Source of the DNA: a virus
DNA: 44,997 nt
IMG/VR virus record: IMGVR_UViG_3300026078_000042
Span: 1-44,997 of that record
Strand: one strand, 5' to 3'
Positions within the stretch are counted from its first letter, which is position 1. Every line of letters starts with the position of its first letter. Shown in pieces: positions 16,885 through 25,845 of this stretch. The notes under the pieces are model-generated. The model was not told the DNA's origin. It did not search any database and was given only the letters and a program-made list of their open reading frames with translations. A program made the position numbers and the translations under genes.

Positions 16885-19321
16885 CGGTGGAATAAATATC
16901 AACCCTACCGGAGGCTCCCTACTTTCCTCCTTGATAGGCGGTTCCGGTTCTCTCGGTCAAGCGGCAAATCAGATATGGCAGAACGGTCAGTTCATGCCGT
17001 ACAATCTCCAGTTACCTGGATCTACCCTTAATTTCAATGGAAATACGGCTACAGGAGCTTTGTCGGGTACTCAGCAAGGAGTACAGAACAGCTTCCTTAG
17101 TCAGCTCCAGAACGCAATGGGAGGGGCGGCTTACAATCCTACTGCCTCTCTAGGCGGAGCCCTGACCAATTTCCAGAACAACGTAGGCCAAGCCCCCAAT
17201 CTTACTCAGTACGGGAACGTTAACACTGCGGGTAACTCTCTTGTGGGAGCTTCCCAGAACCTGTTGAACAACGTCCCGAACTTCAATCAGGCTCTCCAGA
17301 GTAATTACACCTCTCTGGCTAACTCCCAGATGCCGTTCTTGCAGCAAGCATCTCAGAGTAATCTCGATAACGAGTTTTCTAAGGGTACTTTGGCATCCAC
17401 CGCCGGAGCCTACCAGACGGCAGGCCAGCAACTGGCTAATGCCTCAGTATTGAATCAGGATTACGCTACTGCTTTCGGTAACGCCCTGAACCAGCAGAAC
17501 TCAACATACCAGAACGCTAACGCGTTAGGTCAGGCTGGATCGAATATAAATCTGCAGCAAGGCGGACTCTTGGGTAATCTGGCTTCTACTCAGTTCGGCC
17601 AGAACCTGGGGGCACAGCAAGCTCTATTCGGAGCTGCTGGTCAGAACGCCAATCTACAAGAACAGCAATCCGAGTTTGGTCCTCAGTTTTACCAGAGCCA
17701 AGCCAATTCTGCGTTCAGCAATATCATGAACCAGAACCAGCAAGTAGCCAATCAGGTCCAGACTGGGGGTAACCTGGGACAGCAGCAATCCACAGCCAAT
17801 ACGAACGCCTCAATGCCGTTCCTTCAGGCGGGTCAGATTGCTAATCAAGGCCAGTCCGGTCTTTTGAACAGTCTACTGTTCGGTAACGGACAACAAGGTG
17901 GGGGTCTACTTGGAGCCCTGCTGGGCGGTCAATACGGGGGTGGGGGTGCTGGCGGATTACTAGGTAATCTGGGTAATTCCCTAAGCGGGTTATTCAATGG
18001 CGGAACTGGGGGGAACAGTTCCAATACTAATGGTGACCTCACACTGCAGAACATGGGGAACCCCTATACCGATCCCACTATGTCTGATGTCGGCAATTCC
18101 GATATCATAAACGGGTCAGATATAGGGAACATAAACTGGGGGAATGACCAGAGCGACCTTGGTGGGTCTTTTTCTAGCGCTGGCGGGCAAGCCGCCGACC
18201 TTAACCCAGAACTGGCCGGGTTGAGCACAGACGCTTCCCAGGCTCTACAGGACGCTTCTGGATCGGCTCCTAATTTCCAGATGCCTTCAACCACAGGGTC
18301 TCTAAGCAACGGCGTAGGAGCTGGCGTAGGGGCTCTAAACCTTATTAACGGAATTAGTAAAGGTAGTCCTGGTGGGTATTTACAAGCGGCAGGAGGAGCT
18401 AATAAGCTCCTTAATTCGGCAGGAGTTAACACCGGGAGTGCTGGACAAGGACTAGGAGCTGCCAGTAACGCCATGGGTATCTATAACGGTATCCAGCAAG
18501 GCGGAGTACAGGGGTACGGATCGGCGGCGGCTAATGCGGCTCAGCTAGCCGGCAACTATTTCGGCAACCAGGCCCTCAGTGCCGCAGGCGGGTACATAGC
18601 AGCCCCACTCGCGGTATACAATTTCGCCAATAACTGGCAATCCGGGGCAACTGGTTCCGACGCGATGAATGGAGCAGCCGCAGGAGCGGCAATAGGGTCT
18701 GTAGTCCCTGTCATAGGAACAGCCCTAGGAGCAGTAATCGGAGGAGCGGTAGGTGCTTTATCATCGGCTTTCGGTCCGGGCAAGACTGATCCTGAGACAA
18801 GTGGAGTTCAGAATATCATCAACGCTACTTCATCGAACGGTAATAACCCAGCCATTGCGGCCAGTGTAAAGAACCCATATCTATCTCTTGCAGGGTTATT
18901 CGATGAGAAATCTTCTTCTCTCCCTATCTATCAGCAATATGGCAGAATGGGAGAACAGTCGTTCACTAACGCTCTTGTTGGGAAGATAAATAGCGCGGTT
19001 CAGCAGAACCCGTCTCTTAAGAACAATCCATCAGCGGTGTACAGTCAAGTTGTGCAACCGTGGGTAAACAGCATGGGTGATTGGAGTAAGGTGGGTTCCA
19101 CGTATAATGCCACGGTCCAAGGCACCCTGCAAGATATGACTCAACAATACATGAGCGGTAACGCTGCTGTAAACTGGCAATCAATTGGGGGGCAGAACCC
19201 GTTCTCCGATATCTACAACAATTCTCCGTTCACTAATACAGGGTTACAGAAACAGATAGCGGCGGATAATGCCTCTACACAGAAGAATCTTGGCGGAAGC
19301 CACGGTACACAGAGAGATTAA
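16877..19321 (+). CDS. Internal virion / ejection protein (814 aa)
   Basis: A very large product, rich in Gly, Asn, Gln, Ala and Ser, almost without charged clusters. It contains NQQ- and GLLG-type repeats through residues 1-450 and a glycine-zipper segment (GAAAGAAIGSVVPVIGTALG, about residues 600-620) that could insert in membranes. This is typical of podovirus core or ejection proteins that travel into the host envelope with the DNA. Start overlaps the preceding gene by 8 nt. Confidence 0.65.
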   Translation: MANGGININPTGGSLLSSLIGGSGSLGQAANQIWQNGQFMPYNLQLPGSTLNFNGNTATGALSGTQQGVQNSFLSQLQNAMGGAAYNPTASLGGALTNFQNNVGQAPNLTQYGNVNTAGNSLVGASQNLLNNVPNFNQALQSNYTSLANSQMPFLQQASQSNLDNEFSKGTLASTAGAYQTAGQQLANASVLNQDYATAFGNALNQQNSTYQNANALGQAGSNINLQQGGLLGNLASTQFGQNLGAQQALFGAAGQNANLQEQQSEFGPQFYQSQANSAFSNIMNQNQQVANQVQTGGNLGQQQSTANTNASMPFLQAGQIANQGQSGLLNSLLFGNGQQGGGLLGALLGGQYGGGGAGGLLGNLGNSLSGLFNGGTGGNSSNTNGDLTLQNMGNPYTDPTMSDVGNSDIINGSDIGNINWGNDQSDLGGSFSSAGGQAADLNPELAGLSTDASQALQDASGSAPNFQMPSTTGSLSNGVGAGVGALNLINGISKGSPGGYLQAAGGANKLLNSAGVNTGSAGQGLGAASNAMGIYNGIQQGGVQGYGSAAANAAQLAGNYFGNQALSAAGGYIAAPLAVYNFANNWQSGATGSDAMNGAAAGAAIGSVVPVIGTALGAVIGGAVGALSSAFGPGKTDPETSGVQNIINATSSNGNNPAIAASVKNPYLSLAGLFDEKSSSLPIYQQYGRMGEQSFTNALVGKINSAVQQNPSLKNNPSAVYSQVVQPWVNSMGDWSKVGSTYNATVQGTLQDMTQQYMSGNAAVNWQSIGGQNPFSDIYNNSPFTNTGLQKQIAADNASTQKNLGGSHGTQRD

Positions 19322-19326
19322 CTACG

Positions 19327-20814
19327 ATGCCTAGTAATATGCCCCCGATGGGCAACTTCGGTAACCTTCTGGCTACTCAGGATCGCCTAAACAATCAAGC
19401 GGGTTTCCTGAACTATGATCCTTCAGGATATGTGAACCCAGCACAGTTTGCTCCTGCTCAAGCTAGTATGTACTCTCAGATGATGAATATGTACCAGCAG
19501 CAAGCCCGGGCTATGTTCAATATGCAGAACCCCCAGCAGGCTTTACCACAGAATTTAGGCGGAGCCCTAGGTCAATTAGCATCGAGAGCGCTTGGGGGAA
19601 ATCCCCCTCAGCAATCTCAACCATCGCCACCCCAGCAAGGTATGCAGCCTGATCCGATAACTCAGATGCTCTTAGCTCGTCGTACAATGTACTTGCGAGG
19701 TGGGATGCAGCTTGGCGAAGCGCAGGCACGGGCAGCGGAAGATCTGATGCGAGACCCGCAGGCGGCTCAAGACCCAAATGCAAGTATGATAGCGCAACGC
19801 GCTTATCAAGAAGCTGTTGATAAACTCCATTACGATCCCAAAGTTGCACAGGAGAAGTCATACAGCACCGAGAATTTTATTGATCCAGATACTCATCAAG
19901 TCAAAAGTGTTCAAGTAGGTTCTCCGGAATGGGGCAGAGCTATTGAGAATCAGTGGCCAAAGGCTGGGGATGTGCCTCAGGAAGCTTTTGGTAAAACACA
20001 AAGCTATGATAAGAACGGGATGATTGTAACGGAGAGATTCGGGGATAATGGTCCCCATCAGATTGCCTCTTCAACTCAGCCGATCCAGTACGGTGTTACG
20101 GCTACCGGTTCTCCTAGCCAAGTTGCTGGGGCCTTCCCTAACGGTCCTAAAGTCTTCGGTAACGCGGATGCGGCTGAGATTACCAAAGATCTTACAAATA
20201 GATCCATAGCAGCGAAGAACGCGGTTGATGGTATCGACACGGTTACTAGTATGCTTAATCAAGATCCTAACGCTATTGGTAAAGCTGGGGATGTTCTAGA
20301 GAAGGTCAATAACTGGAGATCAGAAGTAGCCTCCTTGGCAAAGACAGCAGGCTTCGACCCAGCTAGTATTCCCATGACTGCGTCGTTTGCTCAGAAGTCC
20401 GCGCCCTATATAGATCGCTTTCGTAAAGCGGGTATCGACGCTACGAAGTGGAACGGCATGATCACGGACCTTGCGTATTCTATCGAGGCTACTCAAGGAA
20501 ATACCAATACGGACCCAAGTTCCAGGGCGTCGAGAATAGAACAGATTAAGGAAGATATACTCGGGGATAGGTCCAGTGATAGTGAGGCCGTGAAAGGCAG
20601 TCTCTCCCAGGTCAGGTCTCGTCTTATTTCGTCTCTCAACAATGAGTTCGAAGGAAAACCAGGTGTAATGGAAAAGCCCAATTGGCTCCAGAAAGAAAAT
20701 AGTCGGAACAATAATCCATCTGGCTCTAATCAAAGTCCACAAGTAGGCCCCTATTCCGATCCAGAGAAAGAGCGTAGATACCAAGAGTGGAAGAGACTTC
20801 ATGCTACATCTTAG
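19327..20814 (+). CDS. Internal virion protein (495 aa)
   Basis: The product is Met/Gln/Pro-rich at the N-terminus (residues 1-130: a disordered, coil-prone region) and more globular and helical after about 130. It begins six bases after the previous stop. No catalytic motif was seen. It is placed between two other very large virion proteins, so it is most likely part of the ejection complex. Confidence 0.6.
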   Translation: MPSNMPPMGNFGNLLATQDRLNNQAGFLNYDPSGYVNPAQFAPAQASMYSQMMNMYQQQARAMFNMQNPQQALPQNLGGALGQLASRALGGNPPQQSQPSPPQQGMQPDPITQMLLARRTMYLRGGMQLGEAQARAAEDLMRDPQAAQDPNASMIAQRAYQEAVDKLHYDPKVAQEKSYSTENFIDPDTHQVKSVQVGSPEWGRAIENQWPKAGDVPQEAFGKTQSYDKNGMIVTERFGDNGPHQIASSTQPIQYGVTATGSPSQVAGAFPNGPKVFGNADAAEITKDLTNRSIAAKNAVDGIDTVTSMLNQDPNAIGKAGDVLEKVNNWRSEVASLAKTAGFDPASIPMTASFAQKSAPYIDRFRKAGIDATKWNGMITDLAYSIEATQGNTNTDPSSRASRIEQIKEDILGDRSSDSEAVKGSLSQVRSRLISSLNNEFEGKPGVMEKPNWLQKENSRNNNPSGSNQSPQVGPYSDPEKERRYQEWKRLHATS

Positions 20815-20900
20815 TAGGTAACCAAGGTTTTGCGTTTCTTAGACAATAACCACACGTGAAATTATACGTGCATTTGCATTCCACGGATTTAACATAATAC
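20815..20900. promoter_or_regulatory. Short intergenic spacer with hairpin and shared 14-mer
   Basis: The 86-nt gap holds a 5-bp inverted pair (CACGT/ACGTG) around an A+T-rich loop, and the 14-mer GATTTAACATAATA (20886-20899) that also occurs at 56-69 near the left end. Possible promoter or processing signal; no clear -35/-10 pair is seen. Confidence 0.25.
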
Positions 20901-23657
20901 ATGCCAACTCCTAATTTAAGTGAAGACGAAGAGTTCGAATTCCGTAATCGGATGGAGCAAGAACGAGCTTTTGCTCCTAAACTACCGTCCGGTGGGGGAT
21001 CTAAGGGACCTTTTTCTTTGCCGAACTACAAGATGAGATTCCCGAATATCGATCCTATGTCCGAGGGAGAACCTACTGTTGTCGATTTCTCCGATCAAGA
21101 GAAGAAGATGGCTAACGAAGGGATCGATATCACTTCAGGACTCCCGTATAACCTTCGGAATCGTGTAGATATGGTTCCAGGAGCTACTGATGAGGATAAG
21201 AAGAGCATCATAAACCAGTACTATGCCAAGGATGTCGGAGTAAACCGTAACGCTTATGGTAATCTGGAGTACATCAACCCCCAGACAGGACGTCGAACTC
21301 TTGTGAATTCGGTGGTACCGCAGGTACCGACAGTCGGTGGATCACTCGATTTCCTAGGACAGTCCGCTGGAGCTGCGATTGGGGGAGCCTTAGCAATCCC
21401 CACTGGTAACCCTCTGGCAGTTGGGGCAGCTTCGACCTTAGGAGCGGCAGGCGGCCAGGGTGTTGCGGATCTAGGTAAATATATCGTATCACGATCTCTG
21501 GGCTTGGCTCCCAATAGGACGGGGGCGGAGAATGTCCAGCAAGCGGGGAAAGATATTGCTTCTGCCGCTGCGACGACGGCGGGAGGGGAGCTTGTTGGGA
21601 GCGTTCCAAGGATGACTCGGTTTGCTCTGACAGGTTCTTTGAGTTTAAAATACAAGAACGCAGTCGAGATGCAATCGTGGCTAGGCAATGCACAATCTGA
21701 CTTATATGACTATTATAAGTTGGTTGGTGGCAATGAGAAATTTCGACTGAGTGTTCCAGAGCTTCTACAGACGTCAGACAACCGCGCAGTTCGTCAACAA
21801 GCTTTTGAGCAGCAAGAGAATTTTGTGAACTCATATAAGAGTCTCCCTGAATTAAGAGCACAAGAAAGGGTTCGATTGGAAGACAATCTCACTCAACTAC
21901 AGAGTGACTTTCAGGCTGTGACAGACAATTACAAGCCTCCTAATTTTCAGCCGGGTCAATCGGGAGAGGATATAAAAAATCACTTCCTGGCAATGAAGCA
22001 AGCTCAGTATAATCAAGCCCAGCTAAAGCAAGAACTGGCTCAGGAGAACGCGAAGCGGGCTGCACAGGGTCTTCCTTCCTGGTCTACTGACCAGATGAAT
22101 CAGATGCTAACGACGATGACTAATCAAGTAGAGGCCGCTGGGAAGGACCGTCTTGATACCGCGTATACTAATCTTAAGATAATGCTCGGGGTCCCTAAAG
22201 AAGTGGCGGGCCTCAAAAGCACTGATAGTCTCTTCCAGGCACAAGCACCCAAAGTACAGATCCCACTTAGCCCAATCACGCAAGCAAAGCTCAAAGTCTT
22301 CTATACTAACGCTCTTTCCGCGAGAAATAGTGAGGATTCCTCCCTTGGTGACGCTATGCTCTCGGCAATACCAGATGGCTTCTTCGCAGATAAGACCAAG
22401 CCACTGGGTGGCCTTAATCTCGACGGACAGTACGATATGTTCTGGACTATTGAGAACATACAGAATATGCGTTCCGGGGTCCGGGCGGCCATGAAAAGTA
22501 GTCAAGGTAATCTCCAGCCTCGTGCTCAGGATATGGCCAAAATGGCAGATCTGTTAAAGGAGAACGTTCAGGATTATTTCCAGAGAAAGGGCGATCCTGC
22601 CGTCATGAACGCTTGGGAACAAGCTCAGCAGGAGACTCAGAATTACGCTCAGAGCTTCCGGAACAATATTCTTTCTCAGGTGATGGAGAAGAAGAACGGA
22701 TTTCCCGCAACAACCTACAATCAGGCGGTTTCCCGTCTTCTGATGAATAATGGCAAAGGCCAGCCACAACAAGGGGTACAAGAGCTATCCAAGATTCTCG
22801 AGGGTGATCCAGAAGCACGCAACGATGTGAAGAACATGGTGTGGTCTCTTTATAAGGACCAGGGGTATCTTCCCAGTGACGGTATTCCGACTCGTCAAAG
22901 TTGGGCAAAGTTTCAGAACGATTTCGAGGGTCCAATTAAAGTCTTCTTTGACAAAGATGATGTCAATCAGTTAAAGAGCTACGAGGATATGACCAGTGAG
23001 ATTGCTAAATCCAATAAGGATCTCAAGACTTTCAATACTGCTTGGAACGCATCTCAATATGGTCAGTTAGGTCGTCCTAATAGTAACAGTCTTGCTAACG
23101 CCGTTTTCACTCCATCCATAGGTCCAAATAAGCTCAAAGGGCTTGGTGTTTACCTCAACCGCGAGCAACCGGACCTGTTTCAAGCACTTCAAGGAGACAC
23201 GGCGTCCCGCTTTGCGAAGATGGTTAGCGACCCTAATGGTATTCCGATTCCCAGTAAAATAAACGCAGTTATCCAACAGTATGGCTCCCGATTGAGTGAA
23301 GTGATGGGGCCTGATTACATGGCTTCCGTAAAGGCTATTGCCTCCGAAGGCGAGAAGCAGAGTACCTTGAACAGTTTGTCAGGGTATACAGCTTTGCAAG
23401 GGAAAGAGCCTGAGAGCATTTACAAGAATGTAGTGCGGTGGCTCGTCGCCCCGCCAATGTCCGGGGAGGGCAGGGGTGTAACGGCTTTATGGGCCGCAAG
23501 GAAGCAGGCGGCAGGTAGAGTAGTATACAACGCACTTCTATCTCCAGAGAACTTGAACAAATTTATTCTCAATCGGGATCTGTCCAACAAATCACAAGCC
23601 GCTATGGGCATCCTTGCTGACTTCGGGGGCCAGGCACTCGCAACTGGGCAAGATTGA
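20901..23657 (+). CDS. Internal virion protein (918 aa), last rightward virion gene
   Basis: The product is the largest in the window. The N-terminal third contains an Ala/Gly-rich segment with hydrophobic repeats (GGALAIPTGNPLAVGAASTLGAAGG near residues 160-185), then a helical, coiled-coil-rich body (from about 270) with no transglycosylase or protease signature that I can see. It is the third of the ejection-type proteins. Its 3' end overlaps the convergent (-) gene 23592-24050 by 66 nt. Confidence 0.65.
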   Translation: MPTPNLSEDEEFEFRNRMEQERAFAPKLPSGGGSKGPFSLPNYKMRFPNIDPMSEGEPTVVDFSDQEKKMANEGIDITSGLPYNLRNRVDMVPGATDEDKKSIINQYYAKDVGVNRNAYGNLEYINPQTGRRTLVNSVVPQVPTVGGSLDFLGQSAGAAIGGALAIPTGNPLAVGAASTLGAAGGQGVADLGKYIVSRSLGLAPNRTGAENVQQAGKDIASAAATTAGGELVGSVPRMTRFALTGSLSLKYKNAVEMQSWLGNAQSDLYDYYKLVGGNEKFRLSVPELLQTSDNRAVRQQAFEQQENFVNSYKSLPELRAQERVRLEDNLTQLQSDFQAVTDNYKPPNFQPGQSGEDIKNHFLAMKQAQYNQAQLKQELAQENAKRAAQGLPSWSTDQMNQMLTTMTNQVEAAGKDRLDTAYTNLKIMLGVPKEVAGLKSTDSLFQAQAPKVQIPLSPITQAKLKVFYTNALSARNSEDSSLGDAMLSAIPDGFFADKTKPLGGLNLDGQYDMFWTIENIQNMRSGVRAAMKSSQGNLQPRAQDMAKMADLLKENVQDYFQRKGDPAVMNAWEQAQQETQNYAQSFRNNILSQVMEKKNGFPATTYNQAVSRLLMNNGKGQPQQGVQELSKILEGDPEARNDVKNMVWSLYKDQGYLPSDGIPTRQSWAKFQNDFEGPIKVFFDKDDVNQLKSYEDMTSEIAKSNKDLKTFNTAWNASQYGQLGRPNSNSLANAVFTPSIGPNKLKGLGVYLNREQPDLFQALQGDTASRFAKMVSDPNGIPIPSKINAVIQQYGSRLSEVMGPDYMASVKAIASEGEKQSTLNSLSGYTALQGKEPESIYKNVVRWLVAPPMSGEGRGVTALWAARKQAAGRVVYNALLSPENLNKFILNRDLSNKSQAAMGILADFGGQALATGQD

Positions 23658-24050
23658 AGTTTCGAGCCGTTCCTCTTTGTCTTTAAGCCACCGGGCAGCT
23701 ATAGGATCGTTGTCCTGGATTTGCCATCTCGGAGAGTGACATAGCTCCCTGATCTCAGCTCGACACTCCTCAAGAGCCTTACGATACCCTCGCCAGTACC
23801 ACACCCTGTGCCATCGACCCGTAACCTTGGCTAGGAGCTGGTAATCAAGAGATGTGGTTACTCGTTCTTTCCATCGATCTTTGAGCTTGATCAATTTTCG
23901 ACGAACGGAGAACCACTTAAAAACTCCTCTACATAGAAGGGTTTCGTAAAGATAATCCTTATCTCCCGATACTCCTCCTTTTATAATATCCTCTACGATC
24001 AAAGTAGGTTTGTTTTGCCTGAGCTGGTCAATTGATTTGGGAGTAAGCAT
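23592..24050 (-). CDS. Hypothetical basic, Trp/Arg-rich protein
   Basis: The product is 152 aa with a strongly basic Trp-, Arg- and Tyr-rich centre (RWHRVWYWRGYRKALEEC, residues about 78-95) and an acidic tail. Nucleic acid or membrane interaction is possible; no family recognised. AAAGG sits about 12 nt upstream. The start lies on the same CATG as the endolysin start, so the two divergent start codons overlap. Confidence 0.6.
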   Translation of the reverse strand: MLTPKSIDQLRQNKPTLIVEDIIKGGVSGDKDYLYETLLCRGVFKWFSVRRKLIKLKDRWKERVTTSLDYQLLAKVTGRWHRVWYWRGYRKALEECRAEIRELCHSPRWQIQDNDPIAARWLKDKEERLETSILPSCECLAPEVSKDAHSGL

Positions 24051-24486
24051 GTTTTATTTCGACCTTTGCTTTGAAAAAATAATCATGAACCCATCCATTG
24101 AGGGCGGGGCCAAGTACGTAAATAACCCGAAAGATCCGGGAGGAGAGACCAAATACGGCATTGCAAAGAGGTCTCATCCCACGATAAATATAGCGGAGTT
24201 AAGTGAATCGGATGCAAAGGCCATATATATTCGAGAGTATTGGGACCCTTTATCTTTATCCGATGCACCGTATACATGGGCTTTGGTAACTTTCGATTGT
24301 GCCGTTAATCAAGGAGTCGGGACCGCAAGGATTCTCCGAGAGACGAGCCCAACGATCCCGGTGTTCATGGCTAAACGAGCCTTAAAATATGCTAGAGAGC
24401 CGCAGGAACAGCTTCAGCAGTTTGGATTGGGGTGGATGACGAGGCTATTTCTTGTGATGCAAATGGCTTCGACTCCATCTCCATGA
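24049..24486 (+). CDS. Endolysin, GH108-type muramidase
   Basis: The product is 145 aa. The N-terminal helix plus the catalytic Glu18 in IEGGAKYVNNPKDPGGETKYGI, and the YWDP motif at about residue 64, match glycosyl hydrolase family 108 (N-acetylmuramidase), which cuts the glycan backbone of peptidoglycan. I choose ATG 24049 because FDLCFEKII precedes EGG as in family members; GGGAG lies just upstream. It is short for the family and lacks the C-terminal peptidoglycan-binding part. No signal peptide, so release needs the holin. Confidence 0.85.
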   Translation: MFYFDLCFEKIIMNPSIEGGAKYVNNPKDPGGETKYGIAKRSHPTINIAELSESDAKAIYIREYWDPLSLSDAPYTWALVTFDCAVNQGVGTARILRETSPTIPVFMAKRALKYAREPQEQLQQFGLGWMTRLFLVMQMASTPSP

Positions 24487-24703
24487 TTCTATTAATAATG
24501 GACTCAATGAACTGGCGGCACTTCCATCGAGGGAACGGTTGATGTGGGTCGATAATCGTATTAACGATAACCGGGTCTCCAGCATCAAAATTGACCACGA
24601 ACGCCACTTCGACCTTGACATCCTCTCGACCTTGAGCATGTAACTCCCTTTGAACCATCTTCAGGATATCGGTACGTTCTGGCAACTTCATCTGTTTAGT
24701 CAT
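24392..24703 (-). CDS. Hypothetical 103-aa protein
   Basis: The N-terminal helix (EILKMVQRELHAQGRED type) leads into a beta strand VKVEVAFVVNFD and a helix (residues 60-75), then a polar tail. Its start overlaps the preceding (-) gene by 8 nt (ATGACTAA), supporting a real operon. The 3' end overlaps the convergent endolysin by 95 nt. Function unknown. Confidence 0.6.
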   Translation of the reverse strand: MTKQMKLPERTDILKMVQRELHAQGREDVKVEVAFVVNFDAGDPVIVNTIIDPHQPFPRWKCRQFIESIINRIMEMESKPFASQEIASSSTPIQTAEAVPAAL

Positions 24704-24773
24704 TCTTTTTATTTCCCGCTAATAACCAGCCAATAGCAAACCCTAGTAGACCCCAAACGAGTAATTCTAACAT
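24696..24773 (-). CDS. 25-residue single-span membrane peptide
   Basis: The peptide is one hydrophobic helix (about residues 1-18) followed by GNKKND. GGAG lies 9 nt upstream of the start, within the holin N-terminus. Its start shares a CATG with the holin start on the other strand, the second such case in this region. Coupled by 8 nt to the gene at 24703. It might tune holin action, since holin regulators are often tiny membrane peptides; that is inference. Confidence 0.5.
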   Translation of the reverse strand: MLELLVWGLLGFAIGWLLAGNKKND

Positions 24774-25233
24774 GGCAAATATTCTCCAAGATTTAGCTTC
24801 CGCGGCCGGGACCGCAGCTTCCACTGCGGCCTCCGGTATTATAGGTCCTATTCTATCTATTATCGATAAGGCTATCCCTGACCCGCAGGCAAAGGTGCAG
24901 GCGCAAATTGCCATTCTGACACTGCAACAGCAAGGGAAGCTTCAGGAAGAGTCTCAAGGGCTCCAGTTAGCACTGGCCCAAACTGACTTAGATAAGACGG
25001 AGGCACTTTCGACATCTTTCTTTCGCTCTGGCTGGCGGCCTTTCGTAGGTTGGATAGGTGGAATTGGATTAGGCTATCAGTTTCTTGTACAACCTCTAGG
25101 AGCCTGGTTATCTCTGATAAAGCATTGGCCCGTTCCTCCAACTCTCGATCTATCGACTCTAATGACGATTCTAGGAGCACTTCTGGGATTTGGAGGGTAC
25201 AGATCGTTCGAGAAGACTCAGGGGCTTTCATAG
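24772..25233 (+). CDS. Holin, 3TM superfamily
   Basis: The product is 153 aa. An N-terminal amphipathic Ala/Gly-rich region and a Gln-rich helical linker (PDPQAKVQAQIAILTLQQQG) precede the typical C-terminal membrane part: FRSGWRPFVGWIGGIGLGYQF, a central hydrophobic segment, and LMTILGALLGFGGYRSFEK (residues about 83-150), a signature pattern for 3TM holins. It forms the pore that lets the endolysin out. The (-) genes on both sides and inside make this locus an antisense overlap. Confidence 0.8.
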   Translation: MANILQDLASAAGTAASTAASGIIGPILSIIDKAIPDPQAKVQAQIAILTLQQQGKLQEESQGLQLALAQTDLDKTEALSTSFFRSGWRPFVGWIGGIGLGYQFLVQPLGAWLSLIKHWPVPPTLDLSTLMTILGALLGFGGYRSFEKTQGLS

Positions 25234-25357
25234 TCTTTGTCTTCTTCTTAACAAGTCCCGTCTCCGCATCAGGCTGATTTGCAGTGTTATTAAATCCTGC
25301 TGTCGTGGGCGTCCAACCGGAACCAGATATGGTAAAAATCTGATTGTTACTAGGCAT
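24872..25357 (-). CDS. Coiled-coil protein antisense to the holin
   Basis: The product is 161 aa. The start at 25357 has GAGGT about 10 nt upstream and overlaps the preceding (-) stop by 8 nt, as in its operon neighbours. Residues about 58-105 form a coiled coil (LESSLESIDRELEERANAL type). Only the first 41 codons lie outside the holin gene; the remaining 362 nt are fully antisense to it. The 5' part is well supported; whether the full length is used is unclear. Confidence 0.5.
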   Translation of the reverse strand: MPSNNQIFTISGSGWTPTTAGFNNTANQPDAETGLVKKKTKTMKAPESSRTICTLQIPEVLLESSLESIDRELEERANALSEITRLLEVVQETDSLIQFHLSNLRKAASQSERKMSKVPPSYLSQFGPVLTGALETLPEASLAVAVSEWQFAPAPLPAGQG

Positions 25358-25628
25358 TTGAAACCACCTCTGGATTACTAGAGACTTGCCCTGCCTTCGC
25401 GGCATCCACAGTAAGTTTCTGCTCATACTGATAACACAAGAACCAGAAATTCAGATTCAGAACGTCCTCGGTTTCTTTAGCCATTTGCTTCTCCTCGTAG
25501 ACGTTTCCATCAGTCAGCAGATATACATTCTCTATCGGATACACTGCAGATCTATAGATCGCTACCCATCGACCCAGGTTATCCATCCATTTGATTTCCT
25601 GAGTAATCTTATATTTACTTGAATCCAT
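25350..25628 (-). CDS. Hypothetical 92-aa protein
   Basis: The product begins with a beta-rich segment (KYKITQEIKWMDNLGRWVAIYRSA) and ends in a helical half with an aromatic cluster NLNFWFLCYQYEQK. GGAG lies 6 nt before the ATG. No family recognised. It lies directly left of the (+) terminator region and begins the chain of coupled (-) genes that runs through the lysis region. Confidence 0.6.
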   Translation of the reverse strand: MDSSKYKITQEIKWMDNLGRWVAIYRSAVYPIENVYLLTDGNVYEEKQMAKETEDVLNLNFWFLCYQYEQKLTVDAAKAGQVSSNPEVVSNA

Positions 25629-25638
25629 TGTTACTCCT

Positions 25639-25845
25639 CTAAGCCTCCCCCTCGGGAGGCTTTTTATTTTTATTCTTACCTTGTATCTCTTTGACCTTCT
25701 CTACCATAGCTTGTCTGGCATCCGCTGGTAGAAACTCCAGAGCCCAGTTCTTAGCTACATCCGAACCTTTCATCCTGTACAGGTAAATATAGCGTAAAGC
25801 CCATTTCTTAACCAGCTTGGGATGGTTTATGACTACTTGACCCAC
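25639..25845 (-). CDS. Small basic protein, GTG start
   Basis: The product is 68 aa. I choose GTG 25845, with GGTGG upstream, so it overlaps the exonuclease 3' end by 38 nt; an internal ATG further down is possible. The C-terminus is Lys/Asn/Pro-rich (KNKNKKPPEGEA) because the terminator hairpin for the opposite strand lies inside the coding sequence. Helical, Trp-containing, of unknown function. Confidence 0.5.
   Translation of the reverse strand: MGQVVINHPKLVKKWALRYIYLYRMKGSDVAKNWALEFLPADARQAMVEKVKEIQGKNKNKKPPEGEA
25641..25671 (+). terminator. Rho-independent terminator of the rightward late block
   Basis: AAGCCTCCC (25641-25649) pairs with GGGAGGCTT (25654-25662) around a CCTC loop, followed by TTTTTATTTTT. 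This is a strong bacterial-type terminator reading rightward, located 400 nt after the holin stop, and it encodes the end of a (-) gene. Confidence 0.85.

Noticed and set aside
18064-18474. 136-residue (-) frame
   Set aside because: Antisense to the glycine-rich ejection protein; Ala/Pro-rich composition is what reverse-read Gly codons give.
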